Origin: Deltaproteobacteria bacterium
GTDB taxonomy: Bacteria; Desulfobacterota; GWC2-55-46
NCBI GenBank assembly: GCA_016219075.1
Contig: JACRCJ010000083.1
Location: 1 to 7,939, forward strand
Direction of reading: 5' to 3'
DNA: 7,939 bases
Part shown: piece after piece, positions 1 through 5,310 of the stretch
Position numbering within the stretch: the stretch's first letter is position 1
How the letters are laid out: each line of letters opens with the position of its first letter
Made by a program: the position numbers and the translations under genes
The notes under the pieces: model-generated
Seen by the model: only the letters and a program-made list of their open reading frames with translations
Told to the model about the DNA's origin: nothing
Databases searched by the model: none

Positions 1-10
1 AACTCTTATT

Positions 11-610
11 TCAGCTCTTAAGGAATGGCTTGTTCCTTACCAGGAACCTGTCGGCTTCCTTAAGGTATTCCTGTTGCTTGAAAGGGTTGGCCGTGCCGTC
101 GTGCCCGGGTGAATCCGACGGTCTGTCGTCGGGGCGCAGAGTGCCCGAGGACTGGGAGAGCGCCCCTTTAAGGATGGCGATCTCGCCGTACGCGGTCCTC
201 AATTCCTCGAGCAGCGCCTTGTTCTGGGATGTAAGCCTGAGCCTTTCACAGGCGTTCTTTATCACTATCATAAGCTCGTCGAGCCTGAAAGGCTTGGCGA
301 TGTAGTCGTAAGCGCCGGTCTCTATGGCCTTTACGGCCGTCTCTATCGTGGCGTACCCGGTGATGATGATGACGAGTATCTCCTTGTCAAGTTCCTTGAT
401 CTTCTTGAGCAGAGTGAGGCCGTCCATGCCGGGCATCATAAGGTCGGTTATAACGATGTCGTAGCGTTCCATGCGAAGTTTCCTTAACGCCTCTTCGCCG
501 TCCTTCGCTACCGAGACCTCATAACCCCAGTTCTTTACAGCCTCGGTCAAAAGCTCTCTAAGGTCGCCGTCGTCGTCCGTTATCAGGATCCTGAAATTAT
601 TAGATCTCAT
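11..610 (-). CDS. Stand-alone NtrC-type response regulator receiver protein with coiled-coil tail
   Basis: This 199-residue protein starts with a complete CheY-like receiver domain (about residues 6-122). The acidic pocket is the DDD at 12-14, the likely phospho-acceptor is D56 in DIVITDLMMP, the switch threonine is T84 (IITGYA) and the conserved lysine is K106 (YIAKPF). The GYATIETAVKAIETGAYDYIAKPF stretch, with its A-T-I-E-T-A helix, is typical of NtrC/AtoC-family receivers. No AAA+ or DNA-binding domain follows. Instead there is a helical, probably coiled-coil segment (about 118-152) and a polar, Ser/Pro/Asp-rich end. It should accept phosphate from an unseen histidine kinase and act through protein contacts. 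It lies last in the flagellar run, 89 bp behind the 68-aa gene, with no clear promoter; the Shine-Dalgarno is only a GAGG 11 nt from the ATG. The domain call is firm, the partner unknown. Confidence 0.95.
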   Translation of the reverse strand: MRSNNFRILITDDDGDLRELLTEAVKNWGYEVSVAKDGEEALRKLRMERYDIVITDLMMPGMDGLTLLKKIKELDKEILVIIITGYATIETAVKAIETGAYDYIAKPFRLDELMIVIKNACERLRLTSQNKALLEELRTAYGEIAILKGALSQSSGTLRPDDRPSDSPGHDGTANPFKQQEYLKEADRFLVRNKPFLKS

Positions 611-699
611 CCTAAATCAAACCTCTACAGCTGTTTTTTTAAATAATATCCCTGGCCGACGGGCTACCGTTGCCTTCTTTGAGTTTACTGGGTCGCTCT

Positions 700-906
700 T
701 TACCTGTCAACTGACCCTTTGGCCTTGCTTTCCTCTGTGATACTGGCTATCAGCTGTCCGAATATATGCTTTTTCTTGCCTTCCTCGGATATCCTGATCG
801 AATCATCGGAGCCCGCAGTACCCTTACGGCCATCGCGGACATTGCCGCTGACTGTTTTTTCCGGGAGCGGCGCATTCTGTCCGTTGACCGAATCGATCTT
901 TACCAT
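700..906 (-). CDS. Small flagellar-cluster protein, weakly FlgM-like (N-terminal half only)
   Basis: This is a 68-residue reading frame beginning MVKIDSVNGQ. I chose the ATG at 904-906 because GGGAGGG lies 6 nt upstream; a TTG two codons earlier would sit too close to that site. A near-consensus sigma-28 promoter about 30 bp upstream supports it being a real gene. The body is polar and probably disordered up to residue 33. Then comes DSIRISEEGKKK (35-46), reminiscent of the D-S-V-x-I-S motif in the middle of FlgM anti-sigma-28 factors, and a predicted helix HIFGQLIASITEES (47-60). The sigma-binding C-terminal half of FlgM is absent: the protein stops about where it would begin. It may be a divergent or shortened FlgM, or an unrelated small protein of the flagellar regulon. 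I am fairly sure of the gene and not of the family. Confidence 0.6.
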   Translation of the reverse strand: MVKIDSVNGQNAPLPEKTVSGNVRDGRKGTAGSDDSIRISEEGKKKHIFGQLIASITEESKAKGSVDR

Positions 907-938
907 GTCCAACCCTCCCGGTTTATTCTGACAGTTTT

Positions 939-965
939 ATATCGTCGTTTTTTGGGGTAACTTTA
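939..965 (-). promoter_or_regulatory. Sigma-28 (FliA)-type promoter for the 68-aa gene
   Basis: Read on the minus strand, TAAAGTTA (965-958) is followed by an 11-nt spacer and GACGATAT (946-939). The enteric FliA consensus is TAAAGTTT-N11-GCCGATAA, so the match is 7/8 and 6/8 with exact spacing. Transcription would start near 932, giving a leader of about 26 nt before the ATG at 906. The -35 is immediately preceded by two A-rich direct repeats. The function is inferred from sequence match and context only. Confidence 0.65.
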
Positions 966-984
966 GATGTTTTTAAGATGTTTT
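965..984 (-). repeat. Two 9-bp direct repeats one helical turn apart, abutting a -35 element
   Basis: On the minus strand AAAACATCT occurs at 984-976 and again at 973-965, an 11-bp period, and the second copy touches the TAAAGTTA -35. Same-face spacing and A-richness are what an UP element or a tandem activator site would show. No matching regulator can be named. Confidence 0.4.
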
Positions 985-1016
985 CGGCTGTAAAAGGTCT
1001 TTAAGGAGTCTGCCGA

Positions 1017-1025
1017 GGGGGGGGG
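1017..1025. repeat. Homopolymeric run of nine G (nine C on the transcribed-side strand)
   Basis: Nine consecutive G bases on the plus strand lie in the 180-bp spacer between the FliT-like gene and the 68-aa gene, about 50 bp upstream of the sigma-28-like -35. A second run of six G is at 1050-1055. Tracts like this are prone to slippage in replication and also to sequencing error. Confidence 0.9.
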
Positions 1026-1086
1026 TGAATAGAGGGACGCAAGAGTTGCGGGGGGATAGGAAGGTTGTCTTTACAAAATAGTTGCG

Positions 1087-1398
1087 TCAGTACGCCGTAT
1101 ACGCTTTTACCGCCCTGGTGGTCTTTCCTATCTTTTCGAGTTTCGACTTGAAATCCCCTATCGTTCGCTCTATAAGGCCAGCAAGCTCCGTGTCGCTTTT
1201 GAGTATCTCATCGGCCAGCGCCTTAAGGTCTTCTTCTCTGGCGTGGAGGGCCTGCAGCTCTCTTATGAGGGTTTCACGCCGCTCCTGGAGCGCGAGCACC
1301 TCCTCAAAACCGCCCTCTTCGGCAAGCTTTGTCTGAGACGCCGAGATCTCAAGGATGGTCTTAAGTATCTCCGCCGGTCTGGCTTTACTATATCCCAT
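1087..1398 (-). CDS. fliT: FliT-like flagellar export chaperone
   Basis: This 103-residue, almost wholly helical protein has no transmembrane or signal segment. The FliT/FlgN-style pattern is visible: an N-terminal helix (10-27), then FEEVLALQERRETLIRELQAL (31-51), in which L-x-x-R-x-x-L-I follows a short acidic loop, and further heptad-rich helices to about residue 92. FliT in other bacteria binds the C-terminus of FliD and escorts it to the export gate. Its length is normal for the family. The ATG at 1396-1398 overlaps the end of fliS by 11 nt and has GGGGAT 6 nt upstream, inside fliS, so the two are probably translationally coupled. The order fliD-fliS-fliT matches the enteric operon. Sequence similarity in this family is low, so the call rests mostly on size, helix pattern and position; FlgN or a generic coiled-coil protein are alternatives. 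Confidence 0.68.
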   Translation of the reverse strand: MGYSKARPAEILKTILEISASQTKLAEEGGFEEVLALQERRETLIRELQALHAREEDLKALADEILKSDTELAGLIERTIGDFKSKLEKIGKTTRAVKAYTAY

Positions 1399-1807
1399 TG
1401 CTTATCCCCGCGCTTTCCCGGATATTTTTCCCGGCCTGCGGCTTCTGGGCCGCCGCAATCCCTTCCCATCCGCTTTTAAGCTCGTTTATGACCAACGTGA
1501 CGGCGTCAACGGCCGAGGCGTCGTTTTTCAGGTTGGCCTCCGCGAGCTTTTCTATGGAAAAATCATAGAGCCTGGAGAGGTTAAGGGCGATCTCCCCGCC
1601 CTCTTCCATGTTCAACGAGTTCTTCAGCTCGCCGATGATGGCCAGAGACCTGTTGATATAAGTGCTCCTTGACTCGATGTCGCCCTCTTTTATCGCCCTC
1701 TGGGCGCACTTGTTGAACTTCAACACCCCGTCATAAAGCATTATTATGAGCCGGACCCTGTCGGCCGTCATGACCTGGACCTTCTGGTACTGGTTGACCT
1801 TGTTCAT
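1388..1807 (-). CDS. fliS: Flagellin export chaperone FliS
   Basis: This is a cytoplasmic four-helix chaperone of 139 residues that binds the disordered C-terminus of newly made flagellin, stops it polymerising in the cell and delivers it to the export gate. Family hallmarks are clear: Y7-x-x-V10 and V12-x-T14-A15 near the N-terminus, LIIMLYDGVLKF (20-31), the acidic EEGGEIALNLSRLYDFSIEKL (68-88, with GGEIA-x-NL-x-x-LY), AN (91-92), and the terminal W114. A short polar tail after residue 120 makes it slightly longer than usual. The start is the ATG at 1805-1807; a TTG one codon upstream is also in frame. The ribosome-binding GGGGG is formed partly by the TAG stop of fliD, only 8 nt away, so translation is probably coupled to fliD. 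Confidence 0.96.
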   Translation of the reverse strand: MNKVNQYQKVQVMTADRVRLIIMLYDGVLKFNKCAQRAIKEGDIESRSTYINRSLAIIGELKNSLNMEEGGEIALNLSRLYDFSIEKLAEANLKNDASAVDAVTLVINELKSGWEGIAAAQKPQAGKNIRESAGISNGI

Positions 1808-1815
1808 CAATCCCC

Positions 1816-3156
1816 CTATAGACCCGCTAAATAGCTGCTCTGCTGTTTGAGGCTGGCGAGCATCGTCTCAAGGGCCGTGAACTGCCCCCTTATCCGCTCT
1901 TCGTAAGCCTCAAGCTGTGCTTCCTTGTTCTTTATGTCTCTCTCGATGTTCGTTATGTTTTTAGTCAGGCCGCTCTGCCTGTTGGTTATCCTGCCGTCCA
2001 CGGCATTGGTGATGTTGTTTGCCATGTCATAGATGAGACCGCCGAAGCCCTTCGTGGTCTTCGTGGCGGTCGTGTCGGTGAACATGTTGACGACATCGTC
2101 GAAGTTCGACGCCAGCGCCGAGGTCAACTTTGTCGCGTCGACGGAGAAGACACCGTCCCTGTCGCTCGTTATGCCGGCGTGCAAAAGCCTGTTCATGGTG
2201 CCTGGAAGCCCGGAGACGGCCGATGACATAACCCTTCTCAGGTCGTCCTGAATGGAGCGGGCCACGCTGTCGCCGAAGAAGGGACCGCCGAGCTTTATGT
2301 TCGAGTCGTACCTGTTGTTGGCCCTTACATAGCCTATGACGGCGTTGTATTTCTCCACCAGCGCCGTAAGCTTTTTCTGGACCGAGGCCGTGTCCCTGTT
2401 GACGGTAAGGGTCACGGTCTTGGCCGGGTCCTCTGCCTTCAGGTCCAGGGTCACCCCGGTTATGACATCCGACACCGAGTTCGTTGAGCGCGTGTATGTA
2501 AGCCCGTCTACCGAAAAGGACGCATCCGTTGCGGCCTGCATGGTAGTCGGGAAAGTCAGCGTTGTGTTGTTGGCGGTTATGGTTACGCCGTTTGCGGCGC
2601 CCGTGGTATTGCTCGCTATTATAAGCTTGTACGGGTTTGTGGCGGAGCCGTCGTTTACCACGCTTGCCGTAACGCCGGCATTGAGGGCGTTTATCGAGTC
2701 CTTGAGGCTTGTGATAGTGGTGGCGGCGTCTACGGAGACGGTCTGCACGGCGCCCGCGCCGGCCTGGAAACTGAAAGAACCGGCCCCTGCTGCCACGGTC
2801 GTCGTTGCTGCCGCGACACCCGTGGAGAGGATCTTGTGCGCCTTGGCCGTGTTCGTGACGACGATATTGTAGGAGCCGGTCGTGGCCGTGCTCGAGGTTG
2901 TGGCCCCGAGGATGGTAGAGTCCGATATGCTGGCTGTAAAGACCTTGAAGCCCGCGTCCGTCCTCAAGCCGTCGGCGGCGGTCTGCAACTCTTGAACCCT
3001 TGTGCTTAAGGTCCCGTACGCGGTCCTGGCCTTCTCAAAGGTGGTCTTTTCCGTCGTCAGTTGCGTCAGCGACATCTTCTGGATGCCGACAAGCTGGGTA
3101 ATAAGGCCCTGATAGTCAATATTGCTGACCAGACCGGAGGTCGCTGAAATAGGCAT
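1816..3156 (-). CDS. fliD: Flagellar filament capping protein FliD (hook-associated protein 2)
   Basis: FliD forms the cap at the growing filament tip and helps exported flagellin fold into place. At 446 residues it has family length. The N-terminal domain (about 8-105) begins with SGLVSNIDYQGLITQLV and a helix ending in QTAADGLRT; this is the segment that contacts the filament. A long Ala/Thr/Gly-rich beta region (about 85-210) is the outward-facing head. The C-terminal FliD domain shows FSVDGLTYTRSTNSVSDVI (214-232) then GVTLDLK, and GPFFGDSVARSIQDDLR (291-307), followed by SDRDGVFSVDATKL. The protein ends in a helix with IRGQFTALETMLASLKQQSS (422-441), the classic cap-assembly coiled coil. 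The ATG has AGGAG 6 nt upstream. It is followed at 8 nt by fliS. The 162-bp spacer upstream is rich in hairpins. There is no cysteine and no sign of truncation. Confidence 0.97.
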   Translation of the reverse strand: MPISATSGLVSNIDYQGLITQLVGIQKMSLTQLTTEKTTFEKARTAYGTLSTRVQELQTAADGLRTDAGFKVFTASISDSTILGATTSSTATTGSYNIVVTNTAKAHKILSTGVAAATTTVAAGAGSFSFQAGAGAVQTVSVDAATTITSLKDSINALNAGVTASVVNDGSATNPYKLIIASNTTGAANGVTITANNTTLTFPTTMQAATDASFSVDGLTYTRSTNSVSDVITGVTLDLKAEDPAKTVTLTVNRDTASVQKKLTALVEKYNAVIGYVRANNRYDSNIKLGGPFFGDSVARSIQDDLRRVMSSAVSGLPGTMNRLLHAGITSDRDGVFSVDATKLTSALASNFDDVVNMFTDTTATKTTKGFGGLIYDMANNITNAVDGRITNRQSGLTKNITNIERDIKNKEAQLEAYEERIRGQFTALETMLASLKQQSSYLAGL

Positions 3157-3173
3157 GTAAAACTCCTATGGAT

Positions 3174-3303
3174 ACCCGCGGCTTTACAGCCGTGGTGCTT
3201 TCGTCTACGGGCTCAGCCCGTCCCGTGAAACGGGAATCCGCTCTCATCCCAGCCTTTACAGACCGGGAGTTCCCGCTGAATTAAAACCCTCTTTGCCGCG
3301 GGT
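3174..3303 (-). promoter_or_regulatory. Hairpin-dense structured leader upstream of fliD
   Basis: This 130-bp stretch of the flaG-fliD spacer is bracketed by a perfect 9-bp inverted repeat, ACCCGCGGC (3174-3182) and GCCGCGGGT (3295-3303). Inside lie CGGCT/AGCCG with a 4-nt loop (3179-3192), ACGGGC/GCCCGT with a 3-nt loop (3207-3221), TCCCGT/ACGGGA with a GAA/TTC loop (3221-3235) and CGGGA/TCCCG (3264-3275). On the minus strand the first hairpin has a GTAA (GNRA-type) loop. It shares bases with the bracketing repeat, so the two pairings exclude each other, and both lie only 6 nt upstream of the AGGAG of fliD. It could be a cis-acting RNA leader. Alternatively, the run GTAGACGAAAGC plus hairpin resembles right ends of IS200/IS605-type elements, making it a transposon relic. 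I cannot decide between them. Confidence 0.5.
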
Positions 3304-3318
3304 CTCTACAGCAGGGTC

Positions 3319-3660
3319 TTAAGTCTTCGTCTTGAAAAGGACTCCGGCAAGCTCGCTCATCCTTTCCCGAATCGACAGAATTTCCTCTGAGGGTATCTGT
3401 CTTATCACCGTCCCGGTCTCAGGGTCGACGATCTTTACGACAACGTCCCTGGAGTCTCTCCTTACCTCCAGCCTGAGCTCGGTGTTGAGTCTCTTAAGGA
3501 GTATCTGGACCTCCGTGGCGGCCCGGTCCACTTCCTTCGGGTGTATGTCCCTTTTCGCCTCGGCGCCGGGCCCGGCCTTTTTCTGCTCTATGGCTTTCCC
3601 GTCCGCGTCAGGGGCGGGGGTGTTCCGACTTACCGGTTTGATCGAAAAATCCATGCTCAT
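3319..3660 (-). CDS. flaG: FlaG family flagellar protein
   Basis: This is a small 113-residue protein found beside flagellin and FliD in many polarly flagellated bacteria, where its loss changes filament length. The first 40 residues are polar, with many Lys, Pro and Ala, and probably disordered. The FlaG domain (about 44-110) is clear: LLKRLNTELRLEVRRD, then VVVKIVDPETGTVIRQIPSE (73-92), in which D-x-x-T-G-x-V-I-R-Q-I-P-x-E-E is the family signature, and a closing helix up to FKTKT. The ATG at 3658-3660 has AGGAGG 4 nt upstream; an ATG two codons later (3652-3654) is spaced better, so the true start may be there. It sits 66 bp behind flagellin, just after a strong stem-loop, and probably shares the flagellin transcript. 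Confidence 0.93.
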   Translation of the reverse strand: MSMDFSIKPVSRNTPAPDADGKAIEQKKAGPGAEAKRDIHPKEVDRAATEVQILLKRLNTELRLEVRRDSRDVVVKIVDPETGTVIRQIPSEEILSIRERMSELAGVLFKTKT

Positions 3661-3675
3661 ACGCCCTCCTGTGGA

Positions 3676-3700
3676 ACGGCGGGGATATTATCCCCGCCGT
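3676..3700 (-). promoter_or_regulatory. Perfect 11-bp stem-loop between flagellin and flaG
   Basis: ACGGCGGGGAT (3676-3686) and ATCCCCGCCGT (3690-3700) are perfect complements around a 3-nt loop. The stem lies 26 nt after the flagellin stop codon. No T-run follows it on the minus strand; the AGGAGG of flaG comes 5 nt later. It therefore looks less like a full intrinsic terminator and more like a partial terminator or an mRNA-stabilising or processing hairpin that favours flagellin over flaG. Confidence 0.75.
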
Positions 3701-3726
3701 ATCCAGAGGCAGAAGGTTCGACTCTA

Positions 3727-4554
3727 CTATCTCAGGAGCGAAAGAGCGCTCTGAGGAAGCGTGTTGGCCTGGGCAAGCACCGATGTGCCGGCCTGGACCA
3801 TGATCTGGTTCTTTGTGTACTGCGCCGTCTCGTACGCGAAGTCAGCGTCCCTGATCCTTGATTCCGCCGCCTGGTAGTTGGTGAATGTCACCTGGAGGTT
3901 GGAAAGGGCGGCTGAAAGCCTGTTCGTCGAGGCGCCGTATACGGCTCTGGCGTCGTTGATGGCTTTCAGGGCCGTGCTTATGGTATCGATTGCGCTCAAC
4001 GCCCCGGTCTGTGTGGCAAGTAATCCGGTTACAAGGCCGAGGCCTGTCGCGGCCGTCAGAGCCATCAGTGATACCGAAAGCTGGTCGTTCGCCGTGTTCT
4101 TGAAGCCTATGTACATCGTGAGGGCCGAGGTGCTTCCGTTAAGGAGCTTGAAGCCTCCGAACTCGGTCGTGTTGGCTATCCTGTCGATCTCGCTCAGGAG
4201 CTTGTCGTACTCGCTGCTGTAGTAGCTCCTTGTTCCGCTGTCGAGTGTGCCCTGAGCCGAGCTTGCGGCAAGCTCGCTCATCCTTGTCACGATGTTGGTG
4301 ATCTGTTCACCGGCCTTGTCGCTTATTTCCATGGCGCTCACGCCGTCGTTGATGTTACGCATCGAGGCCTGGATCATCCTGGACTGGCCCTTTAACTGGT
4401 CGGCCCTGGCGAGACCGGCGGCGTCGTCGGCTGAGCTGTTGACCCTGAAGCCCGATGACAGCCTCTGTACGCTGACTTTTAACTGGCTGCTTGACACTGC
4501 AAGGTTCTGCTGCGCGATGAGTGAAGCGATATTAGTGTTGATTGCAAGTGACAT
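3727..4554 (-). CDS. fliC: Flagellin (major filament subunit)
   Basis: At 275 residues this flagellin has only the conserved D0-D1 core and no surface D2/D3 domains. The N-terminal part (1-140) shows MSLAINTNIASL, QRLSSGFRVNSSADDAAGLA (30-49), NDGVSAMEISDKAGEQI and EIDRIANTTEFGGFKLLNG. The C-terminal part (about 190-275) shows AINDARAVYGASTNRL, NYQAAESRIRDADFAYETAQ and ends QANTLPQSALSLLR. The linker (about 157-190) is unusually hydrophobic and Gly/Leu-rich. R91, E94 and L95 correspond to residues of the TLR5-binding segment of enteric flagellin. The ATG has GGAGGG 8 nt upstream. It is transcribed from a sigma-28 promoter at 4669-4696 with a leader of about 107 nt. The Maf-type gene upstream suggests Ser/Thr glycosylation. 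FliS, FliD and FlaG are encoded downstream. Confidence 0.98.
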   Translation of the reverse strand: MSLAINTNIASLIAQQNLAVSSSQLKVSVQRLSSGFRVNSSADDAAGLARADQLKGQSRMIQASMRNINDGVSAMEISDKAGEQITNIVTRMSELAASSAQGTLDSGTRSYYSSEYDKLLSEIDRIANTTEFGGFKLLNGSTSALTMYIGFKNTANDQLSVSLMALTAATGLGLVTGLLATQTGALSAIDTISTALKAINDARAVYGASTNRLSAALSNLQVTFTNYQAAESRIRDADFAYETAQYTKNQIMVQAGTSVLAQANTLPQSALSLLR

Positions 4555-4556
4555 GT

Positions 4557-4637
4557 TCCGTACCCTCCGTAGTTTTTAAATTCGGCATCCTTGCCGTGTT
4601 TCTTTGAGTTCGGTTCCGGCCTGCCGGTCAACCCTCC
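4557..4637 (-). promoter_or_regulatory. Flagellin leader with CsrA-like binding sites
   Basis: The leader between the sigma-28 promoter and the flagellin ATG holds five GGA motifs on the transcribed strand, at 4635-4637, 4615-4617, 4588-4590, 4566-4568 and 4557-4559. The middle one is in the 6-nt loop of a CGGC/GCCG hairpin (4583-4596) reading CGGCAAGGATGCCG, whose CAAGGATG matches the core of the known CsrA consensus RUACARGGAUGU. The fourth is the Shine-Dalgarno GGAGGG (4563-4568). A hairpin-loop site plus a site on the ribosome-binding site is the arrangement known from the Bacillus hag leader. No csrA or fliW gene is in the window, so the regulator is inferred. Confidence 0.55.
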
Positions 4638-4667
4638 TTTTCGGCCTTACTAACCTCTCTCACATCT

Positions 4668-4685
4668 ATTATCGGAAACGATAAT
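4668..4685. repeat. Perfect 7-bp inverted repeat overlapping the flagellin -10
   Basis: ATTATCG (4668-4674) and CGATAAT (4679-4685) are perfect complements separated by 4 nt. One arm contains the sigma-28 -10 box and the other lies in the promoter spacer. No T-run follows on the minus strand, so it is not a terminator for the gene upstream. It could be an operator or chance. Confidence 0.6.
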
Positions 4686-4696
4686 GGAAAACTTTA
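4669..4696 (-). promoter_or_regulatory. Sigma-28 (FliA) promoter for flagellin
   Basis: On the minus strand TAAAGTTT (4696-4689) is a perfect -35 for FliA-type sigma-28. It is followed after 12 nt by TCCGATAA (4676-4669), 7/8 to the GCCGATAA -10. The spacer is one base longer than the usual 11. Transcription should begin near 4661. The position, 8 bp behind the stop of the 201-aa gene and directly before flagellin, is what is expected of a late-class flagellar gene. Confidence 0.85.
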
Positions 4697-4704
4697 ACGC
4701 AAAA

Positions 4705-5310
4705 TCAGGTGGCGTAACCGGTGAAGACCTTTTCCTCCATCCCTGTGATCAAAGGCACAAGCTCATACTCGAGGATATCGGCCATGAGGACCGTGTCTTT
4801 GGCCGACCTGGCCGAGTCCAGTTCCTCAAGACGCTCCATCAGAGGTTTATAGAACACGGCAGGGTCTTCCTTGAAGAGGTCGATACGGTACCTGCCTGCC
4901 CCCCTGGTAAGAGCAATAGCTGTCTTCAATACTTCTGCAAGCCCCTCGAATATCGCCGCGAACAAGCTCTCGGCGGAAGGCCTTCCCATCCTTAAGTCCG
5001 TGGAACAGGACGAGATGTTCTCCTTTATGAACCGTATGTACTCATGAAGTATATCGATGCCTTCAAGCGCGAGGGCCTCTACCGAAGCCGTCATGAGTTT
5101 CAACTCCGAGTGCTCCGATATGCGTTTTCCGAGCACGGCCTCGCTCATCCACTCGGCCACGTTCTCGCCGTTCACCCATATCTCCGTGACGCAGCGCCTT
5201 ACGCCGTGAAGCTCCTTTTCAAGGACCTCCACAAGCTCCTTGAGCGTCGAGTCTCCTTTTGTGTCTTCGTACTCCAACTTTTCTCCGTCGAGATATATGT
5301 CGGTCGTCAT
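4705..5310 (-). CDS. Uncharacterised protein coupled to the Maf-type glycosyltransferase
   Basis: I do not recognise this 201-residue soluble protein by name. The start is the ATG at 5308-5310: it overlaps the maf stop in an ATGA and has AAGGAG 6 nt upstream, while an earlier in-frame start would run deep into maf. Residues 1-76 look like two beta hairpins around a helix (TDIYLDGEKL, TLKELVEVLEKELHG, TEIWVNGENV, SELKLMTAS), a beta-grasp-like order. Residues 78-197 are helical, with FEGLAEVLKTAIALTRG (121-137), LMERLEELDSA (157-167) and KDTVLMADILEYELVPLI (171-188). The last, with D-x-L-E-Y-E-L-x-P, looks like a conserved family motif. Coupling to maf and position before flagellin suggest a role in flagellin modification, in assisting the glycosyltransferase, or in filament assembly. 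This is inferred from neighbours only. Confidence 0.85.
   Translation of the reverse strand: MTTDIYLDGEKLEYEDTKGDSTLKELVEVLEKELHGVRRCVTEIWVNGENVAEWMSEAVLGKRISEHSELKLMTASVEALALEGIDILHEYIRFIKENISSCSTDLRMGRPSAESLFAAIFEGLAEVLKTAIALTRGAGRYRIDLFKEDPAVFYKPLMERLEELDSARSAKDTVLMADILEYELVPLITGMEEKVFTGYAT

Noticed and set aside
634..702. FlgM C-terminal half in another frame after the 68-aa gene
   Set aside because: The +1 frame reads KERPSKLKEGN and ends ARDII, faintly like a FlgM tail, but residues are missing, there is no clear slip site, and the similarity is too weak to claim a frameshifted flgM.
719..960. Plus-strand reading frames over the 68-aa gene and its promoter
   Set aside because: They have no ribosome-binding site and low-complexity Ser/Pro/Leu composition, and are antisense to a better-supported gene and promoter.
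1038..1050. Terminator after the FliT-like gene
   Set aside because: CGCAA/TTGCG is a short 5-bp stem and no T-run follows it on the minus strand.
1026..1060. c-di-GMP riboswitch fragment (GGGACGCAA on the plus strand)
   Set aside because: Only a short string matches. The rest of the riboswitch is absent and the strand is opposite to all genes.
2336..2872. 178-residue plus-strand reading frame inside fliD
   Set aside because: It is an antisense shadow of the Ala/Thr/Val-rich FliD head region; fliD is unambiguous.
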